DNA from: Thermoplasmata archaeon
GTDB lineage: Archaea > Thermoplasmatota > Thermoplasmata > Thermoplasmatales > Thermoplasmataceae
Direction of reading: 5' to 3'
Assembly (NCBI GenBank): GCA_021810575.1
Contig: JAJZIN010000001.1
Location: 106,377 to 170,376, forward strand
Length of the DNA stretch: 64,000 nucleotides
Of this stretch, positions 8,378 through 15,644 are shown in pieces. The position numbers and the translations under genes are program-made. The notes below the pieces were generated by a model, which saw only the letters and a list, made by a program, of their open reading frames with translations, searched no databases and was not told where the DNA came from. Position 1 is the first letter of the stretch. The number at the start of each line of letters is the position of its first letter.

Positions 8378-8902
8378 CTAAGATACTATCTTTAAGTAAT
8401 ATCCAACTGCAGTCATTATAACTCCAAGTATCACCAGAGATATGAACCAGTTTGATATCTTTCCCCCAGAACTCTTTCCAAGGAATATACCAGTAATACC
8501 CAGGGCTGAATATGAAAAGGCCAATGAATAAACCCCACCTCTGTGTAACAGAGAATAACTTACTATTGGAACTGCAGCTCCGACAAATCCCATAATAAAG
8601 GAAAATGAGCCTCCCTTGAATGCATCACTTAGATTTCGTCTATTGACCGATGTTTTCCTTTGACCAGGACCCAGGGAAGGCTTCAATAGATGAGCTACCC
8701 GGTATTCTCCCTGCCTCAGTCTTCCATATTCAGCAACAAAAAAACTTGCAGCACCCACAACTGCTGAACCCAGGCTTATCCTTAGAGCAGTTTCAAGCAA
8801 GATGGTTGACTTACTTATTATGGCATTACTTGTTATCATCAATGATGTAATTAATCCATCAATTGCACCTATACTCAGGGCAAATGAATCGTCTTCGTTC
8901 AC
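8378..8902 (-). CDS. VIT/CCC1-like membrane protein (TIGR00267-like)
   Basis: The 174-residue protein begins with SIGAIDGLITSLMI, which matches the first helix of VIT1/CCC1-type iron and manganese transporters (GAxDGLxS). About five helices can be drawn, with FVAEYGRLRQGEYR after the second helix, where VIT proteins carry their acidic metal-binding region. The start is GTG, overlapping the TGA of the upstream DUF211 gene as GTGA, so the two are translationally coupled. A role in metal transport across the cytoplasmic membrane is likely from family knowledge; the metal is unknown. Confidence 0.75.
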   Translation of the reverse strand: MNEDDSFALSIGAIDGLITSLMITSNAIISKSTILLETALRISLGSAVVGAASFFVAEYGRLRQGEYRVAHLLKPSLGPGQRKTSVNRRNLSDAFKGGSFSFIMGFVGAAVPIVSYSLLHRGGVYSLAFSYSALGITGIFLGKSSGGKISNWFISLVILGVIMTAVGYYLKIVS

Positions 8903-9183
8903 TCATCACGCCTTATATTTTCTATAAGTTTAGCTCCTACTGCAATTTCATCTATTGAATGTACTACAGCTCCAACTTCTTCAATGCCTTTTAAAACCTG
9001 ATCGTAATTGATGTTGTTTCCTTCTATGGTAACGTTGACTCCCATAGTCTCAATATCCATATCAGTCACGATAATATTTACTCCCTCTACCCCCTTCACC
9101 GAACTGATAACCTCTGAAAGTTCTATTAATGTTGGCCTGTTAATTCCTTTGCCAACATCGAGAATTAATCTCCGTATGTTCAT
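8899..9183 (-). CDS. DUF211 protein, probable metal-responsive partner of the VIT-like protein
   Basis: The 94-residue protein spans one DUF211 domain, the archaeal family typified by MTH889, with a ferredoxin-like fold. The recognisable blocks are IRRLILDVGK at the start, GVEGVNIIVTDMD and TIEGNNINYDQV in the middle, and GAVVHSIDEI near the end. Members assemble as small oligomers and have been proposed to bind metal ions. The gene precedes the VIT-like transporter with overlapping start and stop codons. A sensor or regulator of the transporter is a sensible inference. Confidence 0.85.
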   Translation of the reverse strand: MNIRRLILDVGKGINRPTLIELSEVISSVKGVEGVNIIVTDMDIETMGVNVTIEGNNINYDQVLKGIEEVGAVVHSIDEIAVGAKLIENIRRDE

Positions 9184-9439
9184 CTTTTTCTACACCTATT
9201 AAGAGCAAAAGGTAATGGACTTAAGGAAATAAATATGTTGCTATTCAATTATATGTGATCTCCTCTTCAAGATTCCTCAGGAAACTTCACTGTTTAAGTG
9301 ATAACAGCAGAATACCAGAAGAACATAATCTCTCAAGTTCTGAAAGTTGCATAAAGAAGAGGTGTTCCGGTAATTATTTGTTAAAAAAATTCAATTTGTA
9401 AAGGTTAAATAGATTATTAGCAATCATTGATTGATAACC

Positions 9440-9535
9440 TTGGAAAACAGAAAGAGACAGATGCTCATATTTATGCTGGTGCTTGTAGGAATGTCTGCGT
9501 TGATGTTTTACGTTTCCTATTTGAACAACATTTAG
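9440..9535 (+). CDS. Candidate 31-residue single-TM small protein upstream of the cinA-like gene
   Basis: A TTG-initiated frame encodes MENRKR followed by a hydrophobic helix (about residues 8-28) and YLNNI before a TAG. The charged start and single helix give a sensible positive-inside membrane peptide. Its stop codon overlaps the Shine-Dalgarno-like GGAGTG of the cinA-like gene, whose ATG is only 10 nt away, so the two would be coupled. No family was recognised. It is too short for ordinary gene finders. Confidence 0.45.
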   Translation: MENRKRQMLIFMLVLVGMSALMFYVSYLNNI

Positions 9536-9545
9536 GAGTGAAATA

Positions 9546-10319
9546 ATGGACATAGGTGTTATTTCCATTGGAAATGAGATTGTTAAAGGAAGAACAATTG
9601 ATTCGAACTCAGCTGAAATATCTTCCTTTCTCACTTCAAACGGATTTAATGTGAACTTTCACGTAGCTTGCAGGGATGAATCTGATCAAATATGCAGATC
9701 ATTGAATTTTATGTTACAGGAAGTCAATGTTATTATCACAACAGGAGGGCTTGGGCCAACCATGGATGATATTTCGGTTGAGTCTATTGCTAAGTGCCTC
9801 GGATTGCCACTAGAGGTGAATGCTGATGCAATCAATGCTTTGAAAGCAAAGTATACATCATTAAAACTGGACTTAACAGAAGAGAGGTTAAAAATGGCAA
9901 GAATGCCGAGAGGCACGGAAATTATAGAAAATAATGTCGGCACAGCTCCCGGAATGTTTCTCAGATATGGGGAGAAAGTAATAATTTCTGTTCCGGGGGT
10001 ACCGAGGGAGATGAGGTCAATGTTACCCCATATCCTTAAAAAAATGGGGCTATCTGAGAAGGCTTACATGAGCAGGGAAATAAAAGTAAATGGAATAATG
10101 GAAAGTGCAATTGCACCACTAATAAGAGAGGTCTTTGACATGATGGGCAATGGAGTAAACATTAAATCACATCCAGAATCCTTTGAACTCAATGAGCCAA
10201 TCCTTACTATAGAGTTTTATGGGTATGGAAACAGCAGTGAGGATATTGAAAATAAGATTAACGCTACATATAAAGAATTTAGCGAGAGAGTTAAAGATAA
10301 ATTCAGCTTATCTATATGA
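9546..10319 (+). CDS. CinA-like protein, MoCF-biosynthesis (MoaB/MogA-like) domain
   Basis: The 257-residue protein has an N-terminal CinA/MoaB-type domain. DIGVISIGNEIVKGR, the phosphate-binding ITTGGLGPTMDD at about residues 63-75, and VPGVPREM near 150 are diagnostic. Archaeal proteins of this length lack the C-terminal NMN deamidase domain of bacterial CinA. The domain hydrolyses nucleotide pyrophosphates such as ADP-ribose in bacterial CinA and binds molybdopterin in MoaB/MogA. Its exact substrate here is unknown. It is preceded by a good ribosome site (GGAGTG) and flanked by two tiny genes in the same direction. Confidence 0.85.
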   Translation: MDIGVISIGNEIVKGRTIDSNSAEISSFLTSNGFNVNFHVACRDESDQICRSLNFMLQEVNVIITTGGLGPTMDDISVESIAKCLGLPLEVNADAINALKAKYTSLKLDLTEERLKMARMPRGTEIIENNVGTAPGMFLRYGEKVIISVPGVPREMRSMLPHILKKMGLSEKAYMSREIKVNGIMESAIAPLIREVFDMMGNGVNIKSHPESFELNEPILTIEFYGYGNSSEDIENKINATYKEFSERVKDKFSLSI

Positions 10320-10331
10320 GAGATGATATAA

Positions 10332-10499
10332 ATGAGAGAACTTGAGAAATTCGAGATTAGTGTTCTGAATTTGTGCAAGGATGATAAACTGAGGGAGAAG
10401 CTGAAGAATAAAATGCTTAAAAGTAAGGAACCTACTAACCCATTCCAGCTTAAGAAAATTGAGAATAAGATAGAAAAGGCTAATAAGAAAATATCTTAG
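10332..10499 (+). CDS. Small basic protein (55 residues) downstream of the cinA-like gene
   Basis: An ATG frame 12 nt after the cinA-like stop encodes a 55-residue, lysine-rich, helix-prone protein containing LREKLKNKMLKSKEP and KIENKIEKANKK. It has no cysteines or membrane segment. The last four bases overlap the stop codon of the convergent SIS-domain gene. The composition suggests a nucleic-acid-binding or coiled-coil helper, but no family was recognised. The frame fills the gap exactly, which favours a real gene. Confidence 0.55.
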   Translation: MRELEKFEISVLNLCKDDKLREKLKNKMLKSKEPTNPFQLKKIENKIEKANKKIS

Positions 10500-11548
10500 T
10501 GTTGACCTGATGGAAATATTGCCATATCAAAATCATAGTAGTCTTTTTCATCAAATCTTAGTATGTCCGGGTTGATTCCAAGTTTAACCGCAAGGTGGTA
10601 TGCAAGGAAATAAGTATAGGTGATAGCCTGGATTGGTAATTCAAAGCTGTTTCTGACGTCAAGATCTATTTCAAAGTCTCCGGGTCCGCCAATGCCGATT
10701 GATTTGGCTCCTACGTGCTTTATTCCTCGGTTTATCTGTTCTACCCTTGAGTTGTCCTCCCTGTTGCAGATATTGATCAGCAGGGTACCCTCATTTGTTA
10801 CAGATGTGCAACCGTGATTATACTCCTCAAGTTCTATACCTTCACTATGTACGTGTGTTGCTTCCTTGAGCTTTTGGGCTGTTTCCCGGGCTGCTATGAA
10901 GTTATTCCCTGCTCCAAGGACAAAAATATTGTTAATGTTCCCAATTTCATTGACTATTGATTTCATCTCCATATCTGCTTTTGAAAGATTCCTGTCGATC
11001 ATGTTAATGAACCCTTCATAGTCATATTTGGATTTTTCATATTTCTTGGCTATTATAAGAGATGCAAGTGAGTTGTCGAAAAAGGCTTTTGTATTGCATA
11101 GAGATTTATCTTTTTCATGGATGACGATACTTCTACTTGAGATTTTGGCTAGCGGAGAATTTTGATCATGGGTTACACCTACGCTGAACTTATCGGGGTA
11201 TTTTTTTATTGATTGAACAGTTGAATATGTCTTACCTGTATGGGAGAATGCTACTATATTATTGCCAGGTGATCTATAATTTTCAAGTTCATAGGACTGT
11301 ATATAATTCCATGGCTTATCCTCCTCCGAAATTGATTGAAACCCAAGCACACCCGCGTGATATGACGTTCCATTGCCTGTTACCGTTACGGAACCTCGTT
11401 TGAACTCAATTTCCTCATTAATTACATCCCTTAAGGTTGTTTTAAGCGCTTTAGGAGTCTCCTTGAGCATCTCATACATTATATAAGGGTGGTTTTTTCT
11501 TACTTCTGGAATATCATCGGTCATAAGTCTTTCATCCAGACAAAACAT
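10496..11548 (-). CDS. Double SIS-domain protein, GlmS-isomerase-like, without a glutaminase domain
   Basis: The 350-residue protein consists of two tandem SIS domains. The first contains GNGTSYHAG at 58-66 and SHTGKTYSTV, and the second contains VLGAGNNFIAARETAQKLKE. These match the sugar-isomerase half of glucosamine-6-phosphate synthase, including the NPDILRF-like tail. There is no N-terminal Cys-dependent glutamine amidotransferase domain, so it is not a complete GlmS. Known relatives are GlmS-like isomerases, deaminases such as AgaS, and fructoselysine-type deglycases. It probably acts on an aldose/ketose (amino)sugar phosphate. Confidence 0.82.
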   Translation of the reverse strand: MFCLDERLMTDDIPEVRKNHPYIMYEMLKETPKALKTTLRDVINEEIEFKRGSVTVTGNGTSYHAGVLGFQSISEEDKPWNYIQSYELENYRSPGNNIVAFSHTGKTYSTVQSIKKYPDKFSVGVTHDQNSPLAKISSRSIVIHEKDKSLCNTKAFFDNSLASLIIAKKYEKSKYDYEGFINMIDRNLSKADMEMKSIVNEIGNINNIFVLGAGNNFIAARETAQKLKEATHVHSEGIELEEYNHGCTSVTNEGTLLINICNREDNSRVEQINRGIKHVGAKSIGIGGPGDFEIDLDVRNSFELPIQAITYTYFLAYHLAVKLGINPDILRFDEKDYYDFDMAIFPSGQH

Positions 11549-11623
11549 AATAAATTTTGGAAAAAAAGTTTTTACGCATTGTGTTTTTTAAAATACTTAA
11601 TTTGATATGGAAAATTGGAACAA

Positions 11624-11632
11624 TTTTAAATA
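11624..11632 (+). promoter_or_regulatory. TATA box (TTTTAAATA)
   Basis: TTTTAAATA is centred about 25 nt upstream of the ATG at 11653. It argues that translation starts at 11653 on a leaderless mRNA, not at the in-frame ATG at 11557, which lies upstream of the promoter. Confidence 0.55.
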
Positions 11633-11652
11633 CCATTCAAGAATTTAAAAAT

Positions 11653-12006
11653 ATGCAGGAGCCAATGAAAATAGAGGGTGATTTTGGAAATATCATTGAA
11701 TATTTTGTGCGGATGCTTGCTATCCAAAAAAGAAGAAATTTCCCCCTTCACAACTATTCCTTCGAATACCTTCACCACACATACATAACGAATGCTGATA
11801 AGAACCAAGAAATTGAGAGTGATGAATTTCCAGACAAGGAAAACGTAGATAGAGTTACCCAACTGCTTTTTATGGTTAAAGGTGAAAACCTTTCATTCTA
11901 TTTTGAAGTTGGCTGGACACAGCTCGTTGCAAATGTGAAGGTAGGGGATATCGATCTGGAAAGTTTTACCGACCTGATTGACCAGTCTACCTTCCGATTT
12001 TTCTGA
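11653..12006 (+). CDS. Uncharacterised soluble protein, 117 residues
   Basis: The protein starts MQEPMKIEGDF and contains RRNFPLHNYSFEYLHHTY and a later SFYFEVGWTQLVANVKVG stretch, suggesting a compact alpha/beta domain. There are no membrane segments, cysteine motifs or signal peptide. I do not recognise a family. The start was moved 96 nt downstream of the longest frame, because the extra N-terminal 32 residues are AT-derived and the TATA box lies inside them. It precedes a membrane protein gene that has its own TATA box. Confidence 0.55.
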   Translation: MQEPMKIEGDFGNIIEYFVRMLAIQKRRNFPLHNYSFEYLHHTYITNADKNQEIESDEFPDKENVDRVTQLLFMVKGENLSFYFEVGWTQLVANVKVGDIDLESFTDLIDQSTFRFF

Positions 12007-12042
12007 AAACTTCATCATTTTTAGGGATATTATAATAAAAAA

Positions 12043-12049
12043 TTTTATA
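12043..12049 (+). promoter_or_regulatory. TATA box (TTTTATA)
   Basis: TTTTATA is centred 24 nt before the ATG at 12070, consistent with a leaderless promoter for the membrane-protein/glycosyltransferase pair. Confidence 0.5.
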
Positions 12050-12069
12050 CTGGGTTACTATAATATTCC

Positions 12070-12636
12070 ATGGCTCAGGTCAGGCTGAAGGGAAGGCTGG
12101 ATTCTTTTTATAAGTTGAGAAATGTGGTTGTTTTGTCATTTATCATTACTTTTCTTCTGACAACAAACATAGGAAAGATCTACATACCAACAGACACCCT
12201 AGTGACCTCGAAGATAGCTTCTTTCTATTCCAGCGCATCAATCCTCACCTTCTATGGTACAATTATGGGTCTTATGATGGCGGCATACACTGTAATGATC
12301 TCAATGATACCAATATTTCACCCAGAAAGCCTTAAGCAACCAATATTTGGCCAGATAAACAGGTTATTTGTCTTTACCATAATGATAGGACTGGTATCAA
12401 TGCTGATGAATTTTGCCAGCTCTGTAATCGTTTACCAGGCTTCTTACTATATTATATTCTTTGAGATCTTTCTTTTTATTTCTCTCATAACCGGGATAAT
12501 CTTTTCCGTTCTTTCCCTTTCAGACATATTTAACATATTAAGGGGAAAGAGAATTGGGAAAGAATCCGAGCCTGTTAGAGGTACTAGAGGTAGCAGAACC
12601 GTTCCAATTAGTGAGATAGATGATTCAAGACATTGA
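12070..12636 (+). CDS. Four-helix membrane protein preceding a glycosyltransferase
   Basis: The 188-residue protein has hydrophobic helices near residues 18-34, 56-82, 96-120 and 124-152, and ends in a polar, Arg/Gly/Ser-rich tail of about 35 residues. I do not recognise the family. Its 3' end overlaps the next gene by 17 bp, so it is translationally coupled to the glycosyltransferase and may be its membrane partner. The start is supported by a TATA box 24 nt upstream. Confidence 0.6.
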   Translation: MAQVRLKGRLDSFYKLRNVVVLSFIITFLLTTNIGKIYIPTDTLVTSKIASFYSSASILTFYGTIMGLMMAAYTVMISMIPIFHPESLKQPIFGQINRLFVFTIMIGLVSMLMNFASSVIVYQASYYIIFFEIFLFISLITGIIFSVLSLSDIFNILRGKRIGKESEPVRGTRGSRTVPISEIDDSRH

Positions 12637-13711
12637 AATTGTAAAAATACTCTGGATATTTATATTATTAGCCTTGATAATATTTCTATCGTTAAGGATC
12701 TATCTTGTGGAGTGGTGGAAGAGACAAAATTTCAGGAACAGGAAATTTGATGGAAAACACATTACAGTTATCTTCCCATGCAAGGGTGTTGATATAAATT
12801 TCGAAAAAACCTTGGAAGCAATAAAGAAGCAGACAATCACCAATTATAACATTGTTGCTGTTGTTGACGATATATCAGACCCAGCCGTAAGGGTACTGGA
12901 AAAACATGATATGGAAATTATAGTTTCAGATGGCAATTACAGTGGTAGTGGAAAGGTTGGCGCAATCGCTACTGCCATGAAAAAATATCGATATAGTGAT
13001 TATTTCGCAATCCTGGATTCAGATACACTTGTTAAACCTAACTGGCTGCAAAGCCTGATTACTCTTCTTGGTGACGAAAAGGTTGGTGCGAGCACTACCT
13101 ATCCATATTATGATCCAGTGGATAGGGGAAGCCTGTGGGATTTTATAAAAAAAACGTGGGGATATCTTGGAATTAATATGATGGAATTCAGGCTGACCAG
13201 ATTTGTGTGGGGCGGTTCAGTGGCGTTCAGGAATGATCTTATTTTTCCAGATAATTTTGAAAGATTTGCAGATTCTATTTCTGATGATTCCACCATAACA
13301 TCCATATGCAAGGAAAGAAATCTGAGGATTGCTTATGCCCATAATACAAGGCCAGTTGTCTACATTAAAGAAGATAGGAAAACCTTCATGGAATGGTCAA
13401 ACAGACAGATTGCTATCAGCATATCCCACAGTAAGAACGCATTTTATGCAGGAGTTGGAATATATGGTCTTGTTATAATATATATATTCGCATTGATTCC
13501 ACTGTCGATTTTTGTCTGGAATATATTTCTTCTTGGCTACATTCCCTGGGCCATGACAATTATAATTAATATTTCGCGCGAGAAACAGAACATTCTAATG
13601 GTTACCATAGCATCTATAATATTGCCATTTATCTATTTCGTTAATATGGTTACAGGGTTTAGATCCAGTCATATTGAGTGGAGAGGAAAAAAGTATGAAT
13701 TAAAAAAATGA
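12620..13711 (+). CDS. Membrane-bound family 2 glycosyltransferase
   Basis: The 363-residue protein has an N-terminal membrane helix (about 8-29), a GT-A catalytic domain, and two C-terminal helices (about 275-345). Catalytic features are VVDD at 81-84, the metal-binding DSD at 133-135, WGGSVAFR at 197-204, SDD at 221-223 and NRQ at 261-263, a variant of the QxxRW acceptor motif. The order resembles ceramide glucosyltransferase-like and other processive GT2 enzymes. It likely transfers a sugar from a nucleotide donor to a lipid or glycan at the inner face of the membrane. Confidence 0.85.
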   Translation: MIQDIEIVKILWIFILLALIIFLSLRIYLVEWWKRQNFRNRKFDGKHITVIFPCKGVDINFEKTLEAIKKQTITNYNIVAVVDDISDPAVRVLEKHDMEIIVSDGNYSGSGKVGAIATAMKKYRYSDYFAILDSDTLVKPNWLQSLITLLGDEKVGASTTYPYYDPVDRGSLWDFIKKTWGYLGINMMEFRLTRFVWGGSVAFRNDLIFPDNFERFADSISDDSTITSICKERNLRIAYAHNTRPVVYIKEDRKTFMEWSNRQIAISISHSKNAFYAGVGIYGLVIIYIFALIPLSIFVWNIFLLGYIPWAMTIIINISREKQNILMVTIASIILPFIYFVNMVTGFRSSHIEWRGKKYELKK

Positions 13712-13744
13712 TAAATTTTAATAGCTTGAAATTATCAATCTACC

Positions 13745-14077
13745 ATGGCATCATTTAAGCTTTATTATAAAATAGGGATAATAGGAGCTCTCATAAATAT
13801 AGTCCTTGCGCTGATACTATTTGTACTGCATGACATCACAAGCTACATTTCATTTTTTGGGCAGGTGAGTGCAGGGACCGCCGTTGTTGACAATTTGCTG
13901 TTCAGTGTAATTGCAATAATAGGAGTTGAACTCAGCAGAAGAAAGAAAAATGTCGGTTTAACAGCTATGGCTGTAATTTCAGTTGCAGGAATAATAGCAT
14001 ATCCTGGAATTTTCATAATAGGTTACATCGTAATTCTGGTAGCAGTGTTACTGGGATTGCTTGAAAAGAAGAACTAA
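13745..14077 (+). CDS. Small membrane protein, 110 residues, four helices
   Basis: The sequence alternates short polar turns with hydrophobic helices near residues 8-28, 45-60, 70-85 and 87-104, ending in a Lys-rich LLEKKN tail. It resembles DUF4064-type small membrane proteins only in general layout. A TATA-like AATTTTAATA lies about 26 nt upstream of the ATG, so it seems to have its own promoter. The function is unknown. Confidence 0.55.
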   Translation: MASFKLYYKIGIIGALINIVLALILFVLHDITSYISFFGQVSAGTAVVDNLLFSVIAIIGVELSRRKKNVGLTAMAVISVAGIIAYPGIFIIGYIVILVAVLLGLLEKKN

Positions 14078-14080
14078 TAA

Positions 14081-14090
14081 ATTTATATTA
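14081..14090 (+). promoter_or_regulatory. TATA box upstream of the vWA-phosphatase pair
   Basis: ATTTATATTA is centred about 24 nt before the ATG at 14110 and only 18 nt before the ATG at 14104. By the spacing seen elsewhere in this window, 14110 is the better start. Confidence 0.5.
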
Positions 14091-14109
14091 AATGAAAGAA
14101 TGAATGTGC

Positions 14110-14931
14110 ATGACATATGAGGCAGAAATAAGTAGAAGGAACCCTGGATTGTTCATTTTCCTCCTTGATCAGTCAAGATCAATGAGCAGGAAAATTGCAG
14201 GAGGACAGAGATCAAAGGCCCAGGAAGCTTCAGATGCAATCAACAGGCAGATGAATGAGGTTATCAGCAGATGCACAAAATCGGATGGAATAAGACCTTA
14301 TTTTGATGTTGGAGTCATTGGTTATGGATTCAAGAGTGGTGATGCAAGAGGCCTGATTGGTGATAGTCCAGTATCTATTTCTGAACTTGAGACCCACATT
14401 CTGAAGATGGAAAAACATACGGAGGAGATAGATGGAGAAACGATTGAAACAGAGTTTCCAGTTTGGTTTGAACCAGTTGCTTCCTATGATACTCCAATGG
14501 TAAAGGCACTCACAATTGCCAAGGATTGGACTGAAAAATGGATTGAAGAACACGGAAATTCATTTCCTCCTGTTATCATAAATATAAGTGATGGAGGAGC
14601 AACGGATGGGAATCCGTTAAACATTGCAGAAGAAATAATGAACCTGGAAACTTCTGATGGTAAGGTTCTGCTTTGGAACTGCCATCTTTCTGAGAAAGAT
14701 GAGAAGCCAATAAGCTTCCCGAAGGATGAAACAGAAATACCGGAAGATAAGAACGCGAGAACAATGTTTTCAATGACCAGCACTGTACCTGAACCGATGG
14801 TGGCCATAGCAAAGGAGGAATTCTCCAACGTGGACAGTGGTTCCAAAGCATATGTTTTCAACGCAAATCTTGAAGAGCTGATAAAGCTTCTGGATATTGG
14901 AACAAGAGTGGTATATAACAAGGTAGAATAA
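14110..14931 (+). CDS. von Willebrand factor A domain protein, TerY/YegL-like
   Basis: The 273-residue protein is a single vWA domain. The MIDAS metal site is complete: DQSRS near residues 20-24, the Thr in SYDTPM near 128, and the Asp of NISDGGATDG near 161. TerY-like vWA proteins are cytoplasmic and are regularly encoded with a PP2C phosphatase and a protein kinase (TerY-P triad; E. coli yegL-yegK-yegI). The phosphatase gene follows with a TAATG stop/start overlap and the kinase lies next. It probably acts as the scaffold or target of the kinase/phosphatase pair. An in-frame ATG at 14104 is an alternative start. Confidence 0.85.
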   Translation: MTYEAEISRRNPGLFIFLLDQSRSMSRKIAGGQRSKAQEASDAINRQMNEVISRCTKSDGIRPYFDVGVIGYGFKSGDARGLIGDSPVSISELETHILKMEKHTEEIDGETIETEFPVWFEPVASYDTPMVKALTIAKDWTEKWIEEHGNSFPPVIINISDGGATDGNPLNIAEEIMNLETSDGKVLLWNCHLSEKDEKPISFPKDETEIPEDKNARTMFSMTSTVPEPMVAIAKEEFSNVDSGSKAYVFNANLEELIKLLDIGTRVVYNKVE

Positions 14932-15644
14932 TGGAGGTTCGCTCCTTTAATTTTTCTAAGGCCGGAAATCGGTCTGAAGAGACTGAGGATGCTCTCAGCT
15001 TCAACCTTGAAAAACTCAAATTTGCCATAGCTGATGGTGCAAGTGACTCAATATTTTCTGGCCAATGGGCTTCTTCATTGAGTAACGAATTCGTAAACTT
15101 CGGTGGTGATGACAAAATAAAAAATGACATTGGTCAGTTTATCAGAGATTCCCGCAAAGTCTGGTACGAAAGTATCAACTGGAAAGGACTGAAATGGAAC
15201 GTAAAGAACAAGGCAGTTCGGGGCGCATATTCTACTTTTTTAGGAATGAGAAGAGAAGATGGTTCTATGGAGAACTTCACTGTGCATGCAATAGGCGATT
15301 CATGTATTTTCATCTTTGAAGAAGGAATGATGAAGAGTTTCCCACTGAATTCTCCAGATCAGTTTGGTATCCATCCAAGCCTTGTCTGGTCTGGATATGG
15401 CTTTCCACTGAACAACAAACCTTTTGATCAGAAATTGAATATCAAGACAGAGAAGTTTAAGGTGAAGAAAGGAAGTGAAATAATACTTGCGACCGATGCC
15501 ATGTCAAAATTTATAATGGAAACCGGTGAAGATAGTTTTGGTGTGCTGTGGGACCATTATGACGATAGAAAATTTTTTGATGATAGCAGGAATGGGAATA
15601 TTATAAAGAATGATGATCTCTCAGCAATACTTATCTCATTCTGA
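14931..15644 (+). CDS. PP2C-family protein phosphatase of a TerY-P triad
   Basis: The 237-residue protein carries PP2C metal-site motifs: EDA at 19-21, FAIADGASD at 31-39 with Asp35 and Gly36, HAIGDSCIF near 122, and ATDAMSKF near 188. It belongs to the short PP2C-like group that includes E. coli PphC (YegK). It should dephosphorylate Ser/Thr residues, most likely on the neighbouring vWA protein or kinase. The ATG overlaps the vWA stop (TAATG), so the two are translationally coupled. Its stop overlaps the kinase gene stop by 14 bp on the other strand. Confidence 0.85.
   Translation: MEVRSFNFSKAGNRSEETEDALSFNLEKLKFAIADGASDSIFSGQWASSLSNEFVNFGGDDKIKNDIGQFIRDSRKVWYESINWKGLKWNVKNKAVRGAYSTFLGMRREDGSMENFTVHAIGDSCIFIFEEGMMKSFPLNSPDQFGIHPSLVWSGYGFPLNNKPFDQKLNIKTEKFKVKKGSEIILATDAMSKFIMETGEDSFGVLWDHYDDRKFFDDSRNGNIIKNDDLSAILISF

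Noticed and set aside
11557..11652. N-terminal extension of the 117-residue protein
   Set aside because: The TATA box lies within the extension and the extension is AT-derived, so translation from 11557 is unlikely.
14484..14921. Long minus-strand open frame (145 codons) inside the vWA gene
   Set aside because: It is antisense to a gene with clear MIDAS motifs, has no promoter or ribosome site, and its translation is Ser/Phe-rich as expected of a shadow frame.
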